Shown here in pieces: positions 44,184 through 53,779 of a stretch of 64,000 nt of DNA (positions within the stretch are counted from its first letter, which is position 1; each line of letters starts with the position of its first letter). The notes below the pieces were generated by a model. The model ran no database searches and had not been told where the DNA came from. It saw nothing but the letters and a program-made list of their open reading frames with translations. The DNA is from JAVXGM01 sp036657395. Its GTDB lineage: Bacteria; Bacillota; Clostridia; Peptostreptococcales; Anaerovoracaceae. A program made the translations under genes and the position numbers. The stretch spans positions 62,001 to 126,000 of the forward strand of contig JAVXGM010000004.1 in the NCBI GenBank assembly GCA_036657395.1, given 5' to 3'.

Positions 44184-45611
44184 TTAATATTTAATTTTAT
44201 ATTGTTTTATTTTTTTATAAAGAGTATTTCTGGAGATTTCTAATTTTCTAGCCACCATGCTTATATTTCCTTCAAACTCTACAAGCAATCCTGCAATTAT
44301 TTTTTTCTCATCTTTTTTTCCAGGCTTTGCCGGCTCTTCTTTCCCTGTCAATTGACCTGACGGGCCATCTTTAGCCTCATTGATTACTGTATCAAAAAAG
44401 TTGTCCATGTCTCCTTTTGGAATATACATAAGACGTTCCACCATGTTTTGTAATTCACGCACATTTCCCGGCCAATCATAATCATAAAAAGAAATCAAAT
44501 TTTTATCTGTAAAGGCTCTCTTTCGGTCAAAACGGTGTCTGCCATATCTTTTAATAAAGGCACCAATGAGCAAGAATATATCTTCTCTACGTTCTCGAAG
44601 TGGTGGAATACGTAAATTAATAACATTCAGACGGTAATAAAGATCCCCTCTAAATCTGCCCGCTTTCACTTCATCATAAAGGTTTTTGTTTGTAGCACAT
44701 ATGATTCGCACATCCACCGGAATAACTTTATCATCTCCGATTCTAGATACAGTTCTAGTTTCAAGTACTCTCAATAATGCTACTTGTTGAGTTAATGGCA
44801 TCTCGCCAACTTCGTCAAGAAAAAGTGTACCGCCACTAGCCATTTCAAATTTCCCTGGTTTGCCTCCTTTGGAAGCACCAGTAAAAGCTCCTTCAACATA
44901 TCCAAAAAACTCGCTACCTATTAATTCAGCTGGGATAACTCCACAATTAATAGCAATAAATGGTCCATTTATTCTCTTACTTGCATTATGAATAGCTTGA
45001 GCAAAAAGTTCTTTTCCTGTCCCACTTTCCCCTTCAATTAAGATTGTTGCTGCGCCAATTGACACAGCTTCTGCATATGTAACTACTACTTTCATTTTTT
45101 CATTTGCAGTATATATGTCGGAAAATTTATACATAGCTGCAAATTTCCCACTCTGATTACTCATTCCTGAGCTTTGATTTTTCGTGCTAGGACCAGGTCC
45201 CATTTCTGTAATCCATTCATTAGCTTTTGCTAGTTCTTTAGCACTTTCTTCAATCTTTTCTTTCCACTGGGTGATATCAACGCCTATTTCCTGAAATTCA
45301 ATCCGGTTACCATCCTGATCAAAATAAGCTCTACCGATGTACTGAATCCAAATAATCTTTCCATCTGCTCGCTTAGATCTACCTTCTATTTTATAGTATG
45401 GATTTTCCGGAGTAACAACCTCTTCCACATTACAGGTTTGCCAATCATCAGGAATAATAAAGTCAAAACAACTCTTCCCGATAACATCGTCCACATTTAC
45501 GCCATAGCAAGTGCAAAACGCCTTATTTGCATATTTTATATTGCCTACCCTGTCCTCAATTAAAGCAATTTCTGCCATGTTATCTAACATTGTAAAATCA
45601 TTGTTTTCCAT
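44184..45611 (-). CDS. sigma-54 activator: PAS-AAA+-HTH
   Basis: 475 residues. PAS at about 5-125, Walker A GESGTGKELFAQAI, GYVEGAFTGASKGG (the sigma-54 contact loop), DVRIICATN, PGNVRELQNM and Fis-type HTH (GNISMVARKLEISRNTLYKK). Located between the mtb and mtt units; probably controls one or both, sensing a small ligand by the PAS domain. No response-regulator domain. Confidence 0.92.
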   Translation of the reverse strand: MENNDFTMLDNMAEIALIEDRVGNIKYANKAFCTCYGVNVDDVIGKSCFDFIIPDDWQTCNVEEVVTPENPYYKIEGRSKRADGKIIWIQYIGRAYFDQDGNRIEFQEIGVDITQWKEKIEESAKELAKANEWITEMGPGPSTKNQSSGMSNQSGKFAAMYKFSDIYTANEKMKVVVTYAEAVSIGAATILIEGESGTGKELFAQAIHNASKRINGPFIAINCGVIPAELIGSEFFGYVEGAFTGASKGGKPGKFEMASGGTLFLDEVGEMPLTQQVALLRVLETRTVSRIGDDKVIPVDVRIICATNKNLYDEVKAGRFRGDLYYRLNVINLRIPPLRERREDIFLLIGAFIKRYGRHRFDRKRAFTDKNLISFYDYDWPGNVRELQNMVERLMYIPKGDMDNFFDTVINEAKDGPSGQLTGKEEPAKPGKKDEKKIIAGLLVEFEGNISMVARKLEISRNTLYKKIKQYKIKY

Positions 45612-45650
45612 GTGACGCCTCCTTATACTTTAATTGTACCTGTAATTAGC

Positions 45651-45690
45651 AAATGAAGCAACCGCATATGTCCTGCGATTGCTTCATTTG
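45651..45690. terminator. Hairpin after the BCCT gene
   Basis: AAATGAAGCAA/TTGCTTCATTT with CGCA/TGCG inside, a long perfect stem, weak T tract. Probably ends the mtbCB-BCCT transcript. Confidence 0.7.
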
Positions 45691-45724
45691 TTAAGTATAT
45701 TGTTTATTTTTTTAAAGGCATTTC

Positions 45725-47287
45725 TTATTTTTTAAAGAATTTGTCTAGAAGACCACTCTTTTCATCCTCTTTAAACCATTTGAAAAGTTTAATCTCCATA
45801 AATATTATAATGACCATAAACGGTATAGATACTAGCATCGATACAATTTTCAGTGCTGAGAACTCCGCTTTTGCAAACATGATTGCAAGTGGTACTAAAG
45901 TAAGTATACCACACCAGAACACTCTCAACCAACGGTTCACCTCTCCGTTCTTCTCCATCCTTCTTTGGGTTGTCTGGGCTAATGATAGTGAAGCTGTGTC
46001 TAGTGAGGAGGCAACAAAGCCTACAATAACTACTAGGATAATTAGTGGTATAATAATTTTTCCACCTGGAAGTAATGATACTACTTGGTAAATTCCAGCT
46101 TCTCCTACGCCACTATTTACTAGCTTTACGATATCTGTTTGACCTGTAATATGTGAATGGATAGAAAAACTACCGTTAATACAGAATATAAACCATCCAC
46201 CAGCACTAACACCAATCAAGGTTGCCCATGTTACCTGTCTTATTGTTCGACCTTTTGAAATCTTTGCAATAAAGATTCCCATCATAGCTGCATAGTTAAG
46301 GTAGAATGCCTGGAAATACATAGTCCATGCTTCTGGGAATCCTGTATTTGCAATTGGGTCTGTAAATAAACTCATTCTTGGGAACATTTCTATCATCCAT
46401 CCAAATGAATTAACTGTATTTTTCATAATGAAACTTGTTGGCCCTGCAAAGAAAATATAAACTAAAAGTGCAATTGCAAGTATGGCAGAAATGTTACTTA
46501 AATTTTTCATTCCTTTTTTGGTTCCAATAAAGGATGTAAATGTAAACACTAAAGCAATAAACACAACGACTCCAACCTGAATTGGGAATGTGCTCTCAAG
46601 ACCAAAGACTTGAGTTAAAGCTCCAACTGATAGAGGCACTGCTAAACCTAATGAACACCCTAAGCCCCCTACAACACCAAATATAACTGAAAAGTCAATT
46701 ATTTTTCCAATGGCAGATTTACCTTTTACTTCTCCCATCATAGCTCCACAGACTGCACTTGTTTGCAGTACAGGAACTTTCTTGATATAAAAAGCATATG
46801 CCATTGCTACACCAATGATTACGTAAATAGCTTGGCCTGATATTCCCCAGTGAAACAGTTGGTAGCCTAAAGAGGCTTCTGTTGCTGCTACTGAGCCAGG
46901 TTCGAGTCCAAGTCCTGGTGCTTCGTAATAAGCTGCCCATTCAGTAAATGACCAATATAATGACGCTGAAGCAAGGGCTGCCAATGTCATCATTGCAACA
47001 TAACTGAACATTGAATATTCGGGCTTTCCTTCTCCTAATTGTATTTTTCCATATCTACTTACTCCTAAGTAAAAAGATAATGCAACTGCAACTAGTGTAA
47101 ATACTTCAAGTATAGATCCAAAATAACGAATAACCACATCAAATACATTATTAATCCCTGTTAGTGTGGCATCCGGCTTAATCACCATAAATACAACAAA
47201 TGCGCATAATATCCCAACACTGACAATAATCAGCGGGAAATCATATTTGCTCTTGCCTTTCTGGTTGTTTTCTAAATTATTTTGCAT
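45725..47287 (-). CDS. BCCT-family transporter
   Basis: 520 residues, about 12 membrane helices. YWSFTEWAAYYEAPG, LFHWGISGQAIYVI and the Gly-rich segment before SFIGTKKG are BCCT features. BCCT carriers move betaine, choline, carnitine or related methylated amines. Next to mtbB, it likely supplies a quaternary or tertiary amine. Substrate not determinable from sequence. Confidence 0.9.
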   Translation of the reverse strand: MQNNLENNQKGKSKYDFPLIIVSVGILCAFVVFMVIKPDATLTGINNVFDVVIRYFGSILEVFTLVAVALSFYLGVSRYGKIQLGEGKPEYSMFSYVAMMTLAALASASLYWSFTEWAAYYEAPGLGLEPGSVAATEASLGYQLFHWGISGQAIYVIIGVAMAYAFYIKKVPVLQTSAVCGAMMGEVKGKSAIGKIIDFSVIFGVVGGLGCSLGLAVPLSVGALTQVFGLESTFPIQVGVVVFIALVFTFTSFIGTKKGMKNLSNISAILAIALLVYIFFAGPTSFIMKNTVNSFGWMIEMFPRMSLFTDPIANTGFPEAWTMYFQAFYLNYAAMMGIFIAKISKGRTIRQVTWATLIGVSAGGWFIFCINGSFSIHSHITGQTDIVKLVNSGVGEAGIYQVVSLLPGGKIIIPLIILVVIVGFVASSLDTASLSLAQTTQRRMEKNGEVNRWLRVFWCGILTLVPLAIMFAKAEFSALKIVSMLVSIPFMVIIIFMEIKLFKWFKEDEKSGLLDKFFKK

Positions 47288-47407
47288 AATAATCTCCTAT
47301 AATTTCACAATTTAAGTGGAACGTTTCTATTTTTTTCAATTTTCAGATAATTTATATGTATTACATAGGCTATAAGTCCTCCTTACAGCCTATGTAAATT
47401 TATTTTT

Positions 47408-48799
47408 TTATCTTCCTGTTTGTTTTTTGAATAATTCTACGCTAGGGATTTTAATGTCTAATATTTCTGCGATTTTAATTTTTGCAGCCATACCATATGA
47501 TGCATGTGGTGTCATAACGATGTGTCCGATATCTAGAGATTCCCTGATCTCCTTCATTGCGGATTCATCTGATAAATCAGCCACTTGGCATCCTAGTTTT
47601 CCTGCAACATATTCTTTTGCTTCGTTTATCTTCATGCCCTTAAAGACCATACGTGCAACTAGATCTCCAGCTGTTCGTACTCCACCTAATCCAGCGGCCA
47701 TCTCGTGCATGCAAGCCATTCCGTAAGCATCTCCGTGGCCTATCTACAATCCGTCCGCCTTACCGATTTCCAGCATGGTTTTTGAAACTCTTGTAGTTGC
47801 ATCTGTTGGAGAACAGTTAGTTAGTGGAATACCACCTACGCCCATGCCAACATCTACCAATACTGGGATTCCTGCAACTTTTGTTGCCTGTTGTACATAT
47901 GTTGTTGCACGGGATAAGTTCCATGCAAATGATCTGCTACTATTTGTATTTACAACACATCCATAACTGTTAGCTCCTGCTTTTTCAACAGTTTTAACCT
48001 GTTTAGCAGGATACTGTCCTGCAATCTTGTCCCCTTCAAACTTAAGTCTACCATGCATCCCAAGATGGAATTCATTAGCCATACCCATTGTTATGCAAAG
48101 GTCAGGATATTTTTGTGATAATGCTTTTGATGCATTTAATGCTGCTAAAGCATCTGCATCTCCACTGGCTCCTGCCGTATCAAATTGGATACCATCTGCG
48201 CCAGCTTCAGCCAACATTGAACCTATGTAAATCATGTCTTCTGCGCAATATTCAGCAGCTTTTTCCTGAGCTGCCATCGCTTCCTTAATTTTTCCTTCAG
48301 GAAGTAACATTGACCAGTTGTCTACAGGGCCATCAGGCTTTGTGTAAAGTCCCATGTTAGGCATAGCACCATAGAATAGTGGAATAATTGTACTCTGCTG
48401 AGCCTGCTCCATAGCCATTGCTTCTTCTGGAGCGATGTTCTTAATAGCTTTGTAACTGTAGTCTGTGTTACAAAGTTCCATTGAATCTGAACATAATACT
48501 CTTTCGTGAATTAAGATATCAGTAGTTCTGTCTATTGGAATTCCTGATCTTACTGGTATCTTTAATGTTCCTGCATCAAATGTGGTAACACCTTCATACC
48601 CTCTTTCAACGCTGACATTTTTTGCCGGCATTGTTAAGATTTCAACTAGATAGTCAACTTCGCTGTCAGCCATTGGCTCTGATTTGCCTCTGGTAACTGC
48701 ATCGTCCATACCTGCCAAGACGTCTTCTCTAATCTCGTCTTTGGTCATCCATACGGCTTCGCCGTCACCCATACGGGTGAAATACTTTTTGTCGCTCAT
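47408..48799 (-). CDS. mtbB: Dimethylamine methyltransferase MtbB, with in-frame UAG (pyrrolysine)
   Basis: 463 residues with UAG read as Pyl. 351 residues, TAG at 47746-47744, then IGHGDAYGMACMHEMAAGLG in the same frame. The DGL-Pyl-IG context is that of MtbB (Pyl352). It moves a methyl group from dimethylamine to MtbC. No monomethylamine counterpart (MtmB) is visible in the window. AAGGAAAA precedes the ATG. Confidence 0.95.
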
Positions 48800-48811
48800 G
48801 ATTTTTCCTTT

Positions 48812-49468
48812 CTATTTTCTTGCTTCAATAATTTCTAATGCTTTCTGGCAACATTCGGAAGCATCTTCTGTATAAGCGTCTGCTCCGATTTTGTCAGCCC
48901 ATCTTTGTGTAATAGGTGATCCACCAACCATAGTTGTATACTTGTCTCTTAGTCCCTGTGCTGCTAGTTTTTCTTCGATTTCCTTTTGAACTACCATAGT
49001 AGTTGTAAGGAGAGCGCTTGTCCCAATAATGTCTGCGCCAACTTCTTCTGCCTTCTCAATAATTACATCTGCCGGAACTTCTCTTCCAAGGTCATATACT
49101 TCAAGTCCGCAAGATTTAAGCATTGATACACAAATACCTTTTCCAATATCATGTACGTCGCCTTCAACTGTAGCCATGATCATTTTACCTTTTTCAACGC
49201 TTTCTTCGCCGCTAGCTGCTAACTCTTCGTCTACTCTGTCAGTAACTACTTTCATTACTTCTGTAGCGAATATAAGCTCTGGTAGGAAAATTTCGCCTCT
49301 GCCAAACTGGTCGCCCAATTCGTTCATCCCCTTGCTGAAGCCTTCTTGTAAAAGCTCAACCGTAGTCACTCCGATTTCTTTTCCTTGATCCATAGCTTCA
49401 ATTGCTATGTCTTCGTCAGCTTCTATAATTGATTCAAAAGCTTTTTTCATCAAATCATCTCTTGTCAT
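48812..49468 (-). CDS. mtbC: Dimethylamine corrinoid protein MtbC
   Basis: 218 residues from the ATG with AAGGAG upstream. Cap domain 1-95, B12 site DVHDIG (Asp104, His106, Gly109), VGGSPITQRWA. Ends with UAG, four codons before and in frame with the mtbB start. First gene of the mtb operon. Confidence 0.93.
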   Translation of the reverse strand: MTRDDLMKKAFESIIEADEDIAIEAMDQGKEIGVTTVELLQEGFSKGMNELGDQFGRGEIFLPELIFATEVMKVVTDRVDEELAASGEESVEKGKMIMATVEGDVHDIGKGICVSMLKSCGLEVYDLGREVPADVIIEKAEEVGADIIGTSALLTTTMVVQKEIEEKLAAQGLRDKYTTMVGGSPITQRWADKIGADAYTEDASECCQKALEIIEARK

Positions 49469-49517
49469 CTTTTTCTCCTTTTCATGCATGATTGTATTTT
49501 AACTTGCCAATATATAG

Positions 49518-49534
49518 AGCAATCTTTGTGCCAA
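49518..49534 (-). promoter_or_regulatory. sigma-54 promoter of mtbC-mtbB-BCCT
   Basis: On the minus strand TTGGCACAAAGATTGCT is a full match to the -24/-12 consensus. A second TTGGCAC lies about 45 bp upstream, and CCCACT/AGTGGG at 49592-49610 forms an inverted repeat that may be an activator site. Confidence 0.85.
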
Positions 49535-49620
49535 CTTCTTGAAATTAGTAAAATTATTCTATAAGCATTGAATTGTGCCAATTGCCAATTTTCCCACTCT
49601 TTCAGTGGGATTTCTCCAAA

Positions 49621-49650
49621 AAAAGCAATGATGAAAAAAATCATTGCTTT
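49621..49650 (-). terminator. Terminator after the sigma-54 activator 49679-51067
   Basis: AAAAGCAATGAT/ATCATTGCTTTT with a T run on the minus strand. Confidence 0.8.
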
Positions 49651-49678
49651 TAATGAATTTTTTCATCACTTTCTTGAA

Positions 49679-51067
49679 TTATTTTGTATGTTTATGAAGA
49701 AGTTTGACGACTGTTGACTGATCTATCTTCAGTACCGTTGCCACCTTGTATGTAGATCCTAGCTGTTCATATGCCTGCGTTACCAACTGTTTCTCTATTT
49801 CCCATTTAGCTTCTTTAAGAGGCATAAGCCCTTGGCATTTTATAGATGGTTGATCCGAGTTTGGCTCATCGCCGCCTTGTAATACACCGTTAAAGTCTTC
49901 TTTCCCAATGATATTATCATCAGAAAAAACGTATGCCCGTTCAATCACATGCTCCAATTCCCGCACATTACCCGGCCAATAGTGGCCATGAAGAATTTTA
50001 TTTGCTTCTTCATTTAATTGTTTTTTACCCTTGTATTTATAATTACACCTTGATATAAAATGTTTTGCTAATATGTCAATATCTTCAGGGCGTTTTCTAA
50101 GTGGTGGAACAAAGAAGGGTATTACATTAATTCTATAAAAAAGATCCATTCTAAATGTACCGTCATCGCACATCTTCTTTAAATCCCTATTGGTAGCAGT
50201 AATCATTCTGGTATTTACTTTTCGCTTTTGTGTTCCTCCTACTCGGGTAAATGTTCCATCCTGCAAAAAATCAAGTAGCTTCACTTGAAGGGACAGTGGC
50301 ATCTCTCCTATTTCATCTAAAAATAAAGTGCCTCCTTCTGCCATTTCAACCTTGCCTTTTTTGCCCCCTTTTTCTGCTCCTGTAAAGGCGCCTTGCTCAT
50401 ATCCAAACAACTCTGATTCCATAAGATTTTCTGGAATAGTGCCGCAATTGATTTTAACCATGGGTTTATCTTTTCCATGGCTGAGCCCATGAATTGCTTT
50501 AGCCACCACTTCTTTACCAACCCCAGTTTCACCTTGTATAAGCACTGTCATATCAAGTGGGGCAATCTTGGCTAAAGTTTTTTTCACTATACCTGCATCT
50601 GAACCAACTAGGCCTTCTTGTTCAAAGGTAATATTCCTTAGGTTTTCCAACTCTTGTTGTTGCTGGTCTATAGTTTGCAAAAGCTGATTTAAGGCTTCTA
50701 CGTCTTTTGTAGTGCTTATAACCATACGTATATTTTCTTGATATTGATCAAATATCGGCACTCCAGTGACTAGTACCACCCTACCACTAAGTAACGTCTG
50801 AACCATATTCACAGTTTTTTTATGTTTCAATACTTCTAATGTAACGCTAGGTTTAAAAAAACCTTCTTCTACCAGTTCTTTCACATTACGACCAATAATT
50901 TCATAAATAGGTCTTCCAATTACCTCTACAGCTTTAGGATTAACAAACAAGACAAGACCATCTCCATCAGTAACAAAGATTTCGTCTCCAAAATTTTCAG
51001 CCATGATCTTATAAAAATCATTATCATAACTTTTCAGTATATTTTTGTCCACCTTTACCTCCTGCAT
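49679..51067 (-). CDS. sigma-54 activator: PAS-AAA+-HTH
   Basis: 462 residues. PAS 12-130, Walker A GETGVGKEVVAKAI, GYEQGAFTGAEKGG, PGNVRELEHVI and C-terminal HTH (STYKVATVLKIDQSTVVKLL). It lies directly upstream of the sigma-54 promoter of mtbC and probably activates it. No phosphoacceptor domain, so ligand-controlled through PAS. Confidence 0.92.
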   Translation of the reverse strand: MQEVKVDKNILKSYDNDFYKIMAENFGDEIFVTDGDGLVLFVNPKAVEVIGRPIYEIIGRNVKELVEEGFFKPSVTLEVLKHKKTVNMVQTLLSGRVVLVTGVPIFDQYQENIRMVISTTKDVEALNQLLQTIDQQQQELENLRNITFEQEGLVGSDAGIVKKTLAKIAPLDMTVLIQGETGVGKEVVAKAIHGLSHGKDKPMVKINCGTIPENLMESELFGYEQGAFTGAEKGGKKGKVEMAEGGTLFLDEIGEMPLSLQVKLLDFLQDGTFTRVGGTQKRKVNTRMITATNRDLKKMCDDGTFRMDLFYRINVIPFFVPPLRKRPEDIDILAKHFISRCNYKYKGKKQLNEEANKILHGHYWPGNVRELEHVIERAYVFSDDNIIGKEDFNGVLQGGDEPNSDQPSIKCQGLMPLKEAKWEIEKQLVTQAYEQLGSTYKVATVLKIDQSTVVKLLHKHTK

Positions 51068-51118
51068 GCTTAAGCTACATTATAGTGTATACCATATACT
51101 ACCTTTTGAAAAGCTGTA

Positions 51119-51595
51119 TTATTTCTTGCTGCGAATATCTGCTGCGGCAGTAAATAGTACATCCGTTAAAGAATTTAAGGCTGTTTCACAGGAATCCTGC
51201 ACAACCCCAAGGATAAATCCAACGCCTACAACTTGCATTGCAATATCGTTTGGGATTCCAAATAAGCTACATGCCAATGGAATAAGTAGCAACGAGCCAC
51301 CCGCAACCCCTGAAGCGCCACAAGCACTTACCGCAGAAAGAAGGCTAAGAATTACAGCCGTTGGAATGTCCACAGGAATACCTAGAGTATGAACCGCCGC
51401 CAAGGTGAGAGTTGCAATGGTCACCGAAGCCCCTGCCATATTAATGGTTGCACCAAGAGGGATGGAAATTGCATATGTGTCTTTGTTTAGTTCTAGCTTT
51501 TCGCAAAGAACCATGTTTACTGGAATATTTGCCGCTGAGCTTCTAGTAAAAAATGCAGTGATTCCACTTTCTTCTTCCTCAAATGTATATACCCA
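51119..51595 (-). pseudogene. SstT-like sodium/serine symporter, 5'-truncated
   Basis: The frame reads ESGITAFFTRSSAANIPVNM, then SIPLGATINMAGASVTIATL and VGVGFILGVVQDSCETALNS, the C-terminal half of SstT. The first half is missing and an in-frame stop lies just upstream. It may mark the edge of the methylamine island. Confidence 0.85.
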
Positions 51596-51665
51596 TTATA
51601 CTTGAAAAAAATCCAATTGGATGATAATATTATTGATATTTTGTTTGTCCCCAAAGGAGTATATT

Positions 51666-52814
51666 ATGACTAAAAAGTCTTCTAATAAAAAAAAGTCTGG
51701 TTTAAGACGTTTCTTATTGTTTCTGTTTGTTTTCCTTCTAGTTTTAGGCTGCTATTTTACCTATCAATTTGGATATCGAGGCAACCATGAGCCAGAAACC
51801 ACAGCCACTTCAACAAATACAGACCCTCTTTACCCCTTTGATAAATTCAAGCATAAATTGAACAAATATAAGGATCTCTATCGATCCGCCATTACTTATA
51901 ATAAGGGTGAACGCCAAAATGGCACCTACGTTATTCCTGGGCTTAAATCTACGAAAACTCTTACAAATAATAAGGCTAAAGGCCCCTCCATTTGTACTTC
52001 CATGACTCCCCAAGGAATTGCTGTATCTAAGGATTATATTTTTACCAGCGCCTACTGTCATACAGGAAAACACAATTCTGTAGTCTATATGATTGACAAG
52101 GTGACACATAAATTTATAAAGGAAATCATTCTTCCGGGCAAGCCCCATGTAGGGAGCATTTCCTACGACCAACAATTTGACAACCTTTGGGTGTGTGGCT
52201 CCCATAAAGACTTGGCTCAAGCCAATGCTCTTTCAATTGAGTCTATAAGGAATTACAATTTTAGCGATGCTCATAAACCAATAAAGTACCTTCACGAAAA
52301 CAATCTCCTTGAAATTCCAAAGAGTTCTTTTATGTCATATTTTAATGAGAAGCTTTACTTGGGTTACTTTAACAAGACTGAAGATGGGCTTATTAAAAAA
52401 TATCGCATAGAAGATGATGGGGACATTTACAAGGTAAAGGTCAAGTACGGGGACACTACTGGGGAATCCGGCGTGGCTGTGGATTCTGCCACTATTTTCA
52501 GTGCTGCACAGGGAATGGCATTTTACAAAGACAAGTTGTTTTTAACCCAGTCCCTAGGAATTCTTCCTTCTAATCTTGCCCTGTTTCAAAATAGAGAGGA
52601 TACCCGCAACTTTAAAGAAGATTCTTCCGTAGACTCATTTCTCTTTCCCAGCATGCTAGAACAGGTTTGTATTTACGAAGATGATTTGTACTTTATATTT
52701 GAATCTGGTGCTTATGCCTATCGAGGACGCCCCGGATTTTCTGCTGATCGAATCTTAAAGGCAGACATCAGCGAATTGAACAAGATTGTCGAAAAAGAAC
52801 CAAAAAGTGAATAA
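51666..52814 (+). CDS. Membrane-anchored beta-propeller-like hypothetical protein
   Basis: 382 residues from the ATG with AAAGGAG upstream. N-terminal anchor (RRFLLFLFVFLLVLGCYFTY), then an extracellular beta-rich region with CTSMTPQGIAVSKDYIFTSAY and VWVCGSHKDLAQA-like repeats that suggest a propeller. Function unknown. It converges on trmO, whose stop codon begins at the next base. Confidence 0.65.
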   Translation: MTKKSSNKKKSGLRRFLLFLFVFLLVLGCYFTYQFGYRGNHEPETTATSTNTDPLYPFDKFKHKLNKYKDLYRSAITYNKGERQNGTYVIPGLKSTKTLTNNKAKGPSICTSMTPQGIAVSKDYIFTSAYCHTGKHNSVVYMIDKVTHKFIKEIILPGKPHVGSISYDQQFDNLWVCGSHKDLAQANALSIESIRNYNFSDAHKPIKYLHENNLLEIPKSSFMSYFNEKLYLGYFNKTEDGLIKKYRIEDDGDIYKVKVKYGDTTGESGVAVDSATIFSAAQGMAFYKDKLFLTQSLGILPSNLALFQNREDTRNFKEDSSVDSFLFPSMLEQVCIYEDDLYFIFESGAYAYRGRPGFSADRILKADISELNKIVEKEPKSE

Positions 52815-53486
52815 TCAATACTTTGTGATTTGACACACAAGTAACTGATCATCTTCTACGGTGAATTTAATGTTAAGCCCTGCAAATGATAGACCGTAAA
52901 TGCGATTTTTATCATTTTGATAAGAAGGCCTTGGATCTTGAGCCAATACTTCCATCAACCCTTCCCGCTTATCTTCTGGAATAAGCGAAATCCACTTATC
53001 TGGAATGTTCACTTTCACGGCGTAGTTCTTAACACCTTCCGAAAATCCGCCAAAAGCCTCTGGATGACTATCCACGTAAGGCAAATATGGTTTTATATCA
53101 TATATTGGTGTCTTGTCCATCAAATCTGCTCCTGAAATATGGAGTATAGGCCCTAATTTTTTATTAATTTCAATGGAATCCAGCTTAACTGAAGAAAGGC
53201 CTATAGGGTTTGGACGAAATGGAGAGCGACTAGCAAAGACACCAACTCGCTTATTCCCCCCTAGCCTAGGCGGCCTTACAGTTGGAGACCATTCATCTCT
53301 CACCGATTCTGAAAACTGCCAAATTAACCAAAGATGGGAAAATTCTTCAAGCCCTCTAAAAGCCTCCTGGTTTTTATATTCTGGCTCAAATACAATTGTA
53401 GATTCTAAAGATTTAGCCAAACCACTTTGACGTGGAATTCCAAATTTATATGGCAAATCGCTATGTATGTGACCAATTATTTTCAT
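52815..53486 (-). CDS. trmO: tRNA (adenine-N6)-methyltransferase TrmO
   Basis: 223 residues from the ATG (MKIIGHIHSDLPYKFGIPRQ). Conserved RSPFRPNPIGLSSVKLD and PYVDSHPEA segments of the TrmO/YaeB (UPF0066) family, which methylates t6A37 in some tRNAs using AdoMet. Slightly overlaps the GGDEF remnant. Confidence 0.9.
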   Translation of the reverse strand: MKIIGHIHSDLPYKFGIPRQSGLAKSLESTIVFEPEYKNQEAFRGLEEFSHLWLIWQFSESVRDEWSPTVRPPRLGGNKRVGVFASRSPFRPNPIGLSSVKLDSIEINKKLGPILHISGADLMDKTPIYDIKPYLPYVDSHPEAFGGFSEGVKNYAVKVNIPDKWISLIPEDKREGLMEVLAQDPRPSYQNDKNRIYGLSFAGLNIKFTVEDDQLLVCQITKY

Positions 53487-53779
53487 GATGACTTCTCCCA
53501 TATTGTGGTTCTATTTTTACCCGCTTTTTTTGACTTGTACATAACTATATCCCCACTATCTAGCCAATCTTTGTCTGACCACCCTTTTTCTAGCTTGGCA
53601 AGACCTAGACTGACTGTTACATGTGGATTACCTCCCACAAAGTCATACTCTTGTTTCTGGAAATCTTCTCTGAACTCTTCCCACAACCTGTAAACTTCTT
53701 CCATAGCTAGTCCATGGAAGATAACTGCAAATTCTTCTCCACCAAATCGAGCTAAAAATGCAGGCAGATCATTTCTATT
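53483..53779 (-). pseudogene. C-terminal half of a GGEEF diguanylate cyclase
   Basis: The frame reads NDLPAFLARFGGEEFAVIFH, then HVTVSLGLAKLEKGW and DIVMYKSKKAGKNRT, the second half of a GGDEF domain. The first half is absent. It begins in frame right after the UAG of the LuxR gene. Likely a deletion remnant. Confidence 0.8.
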
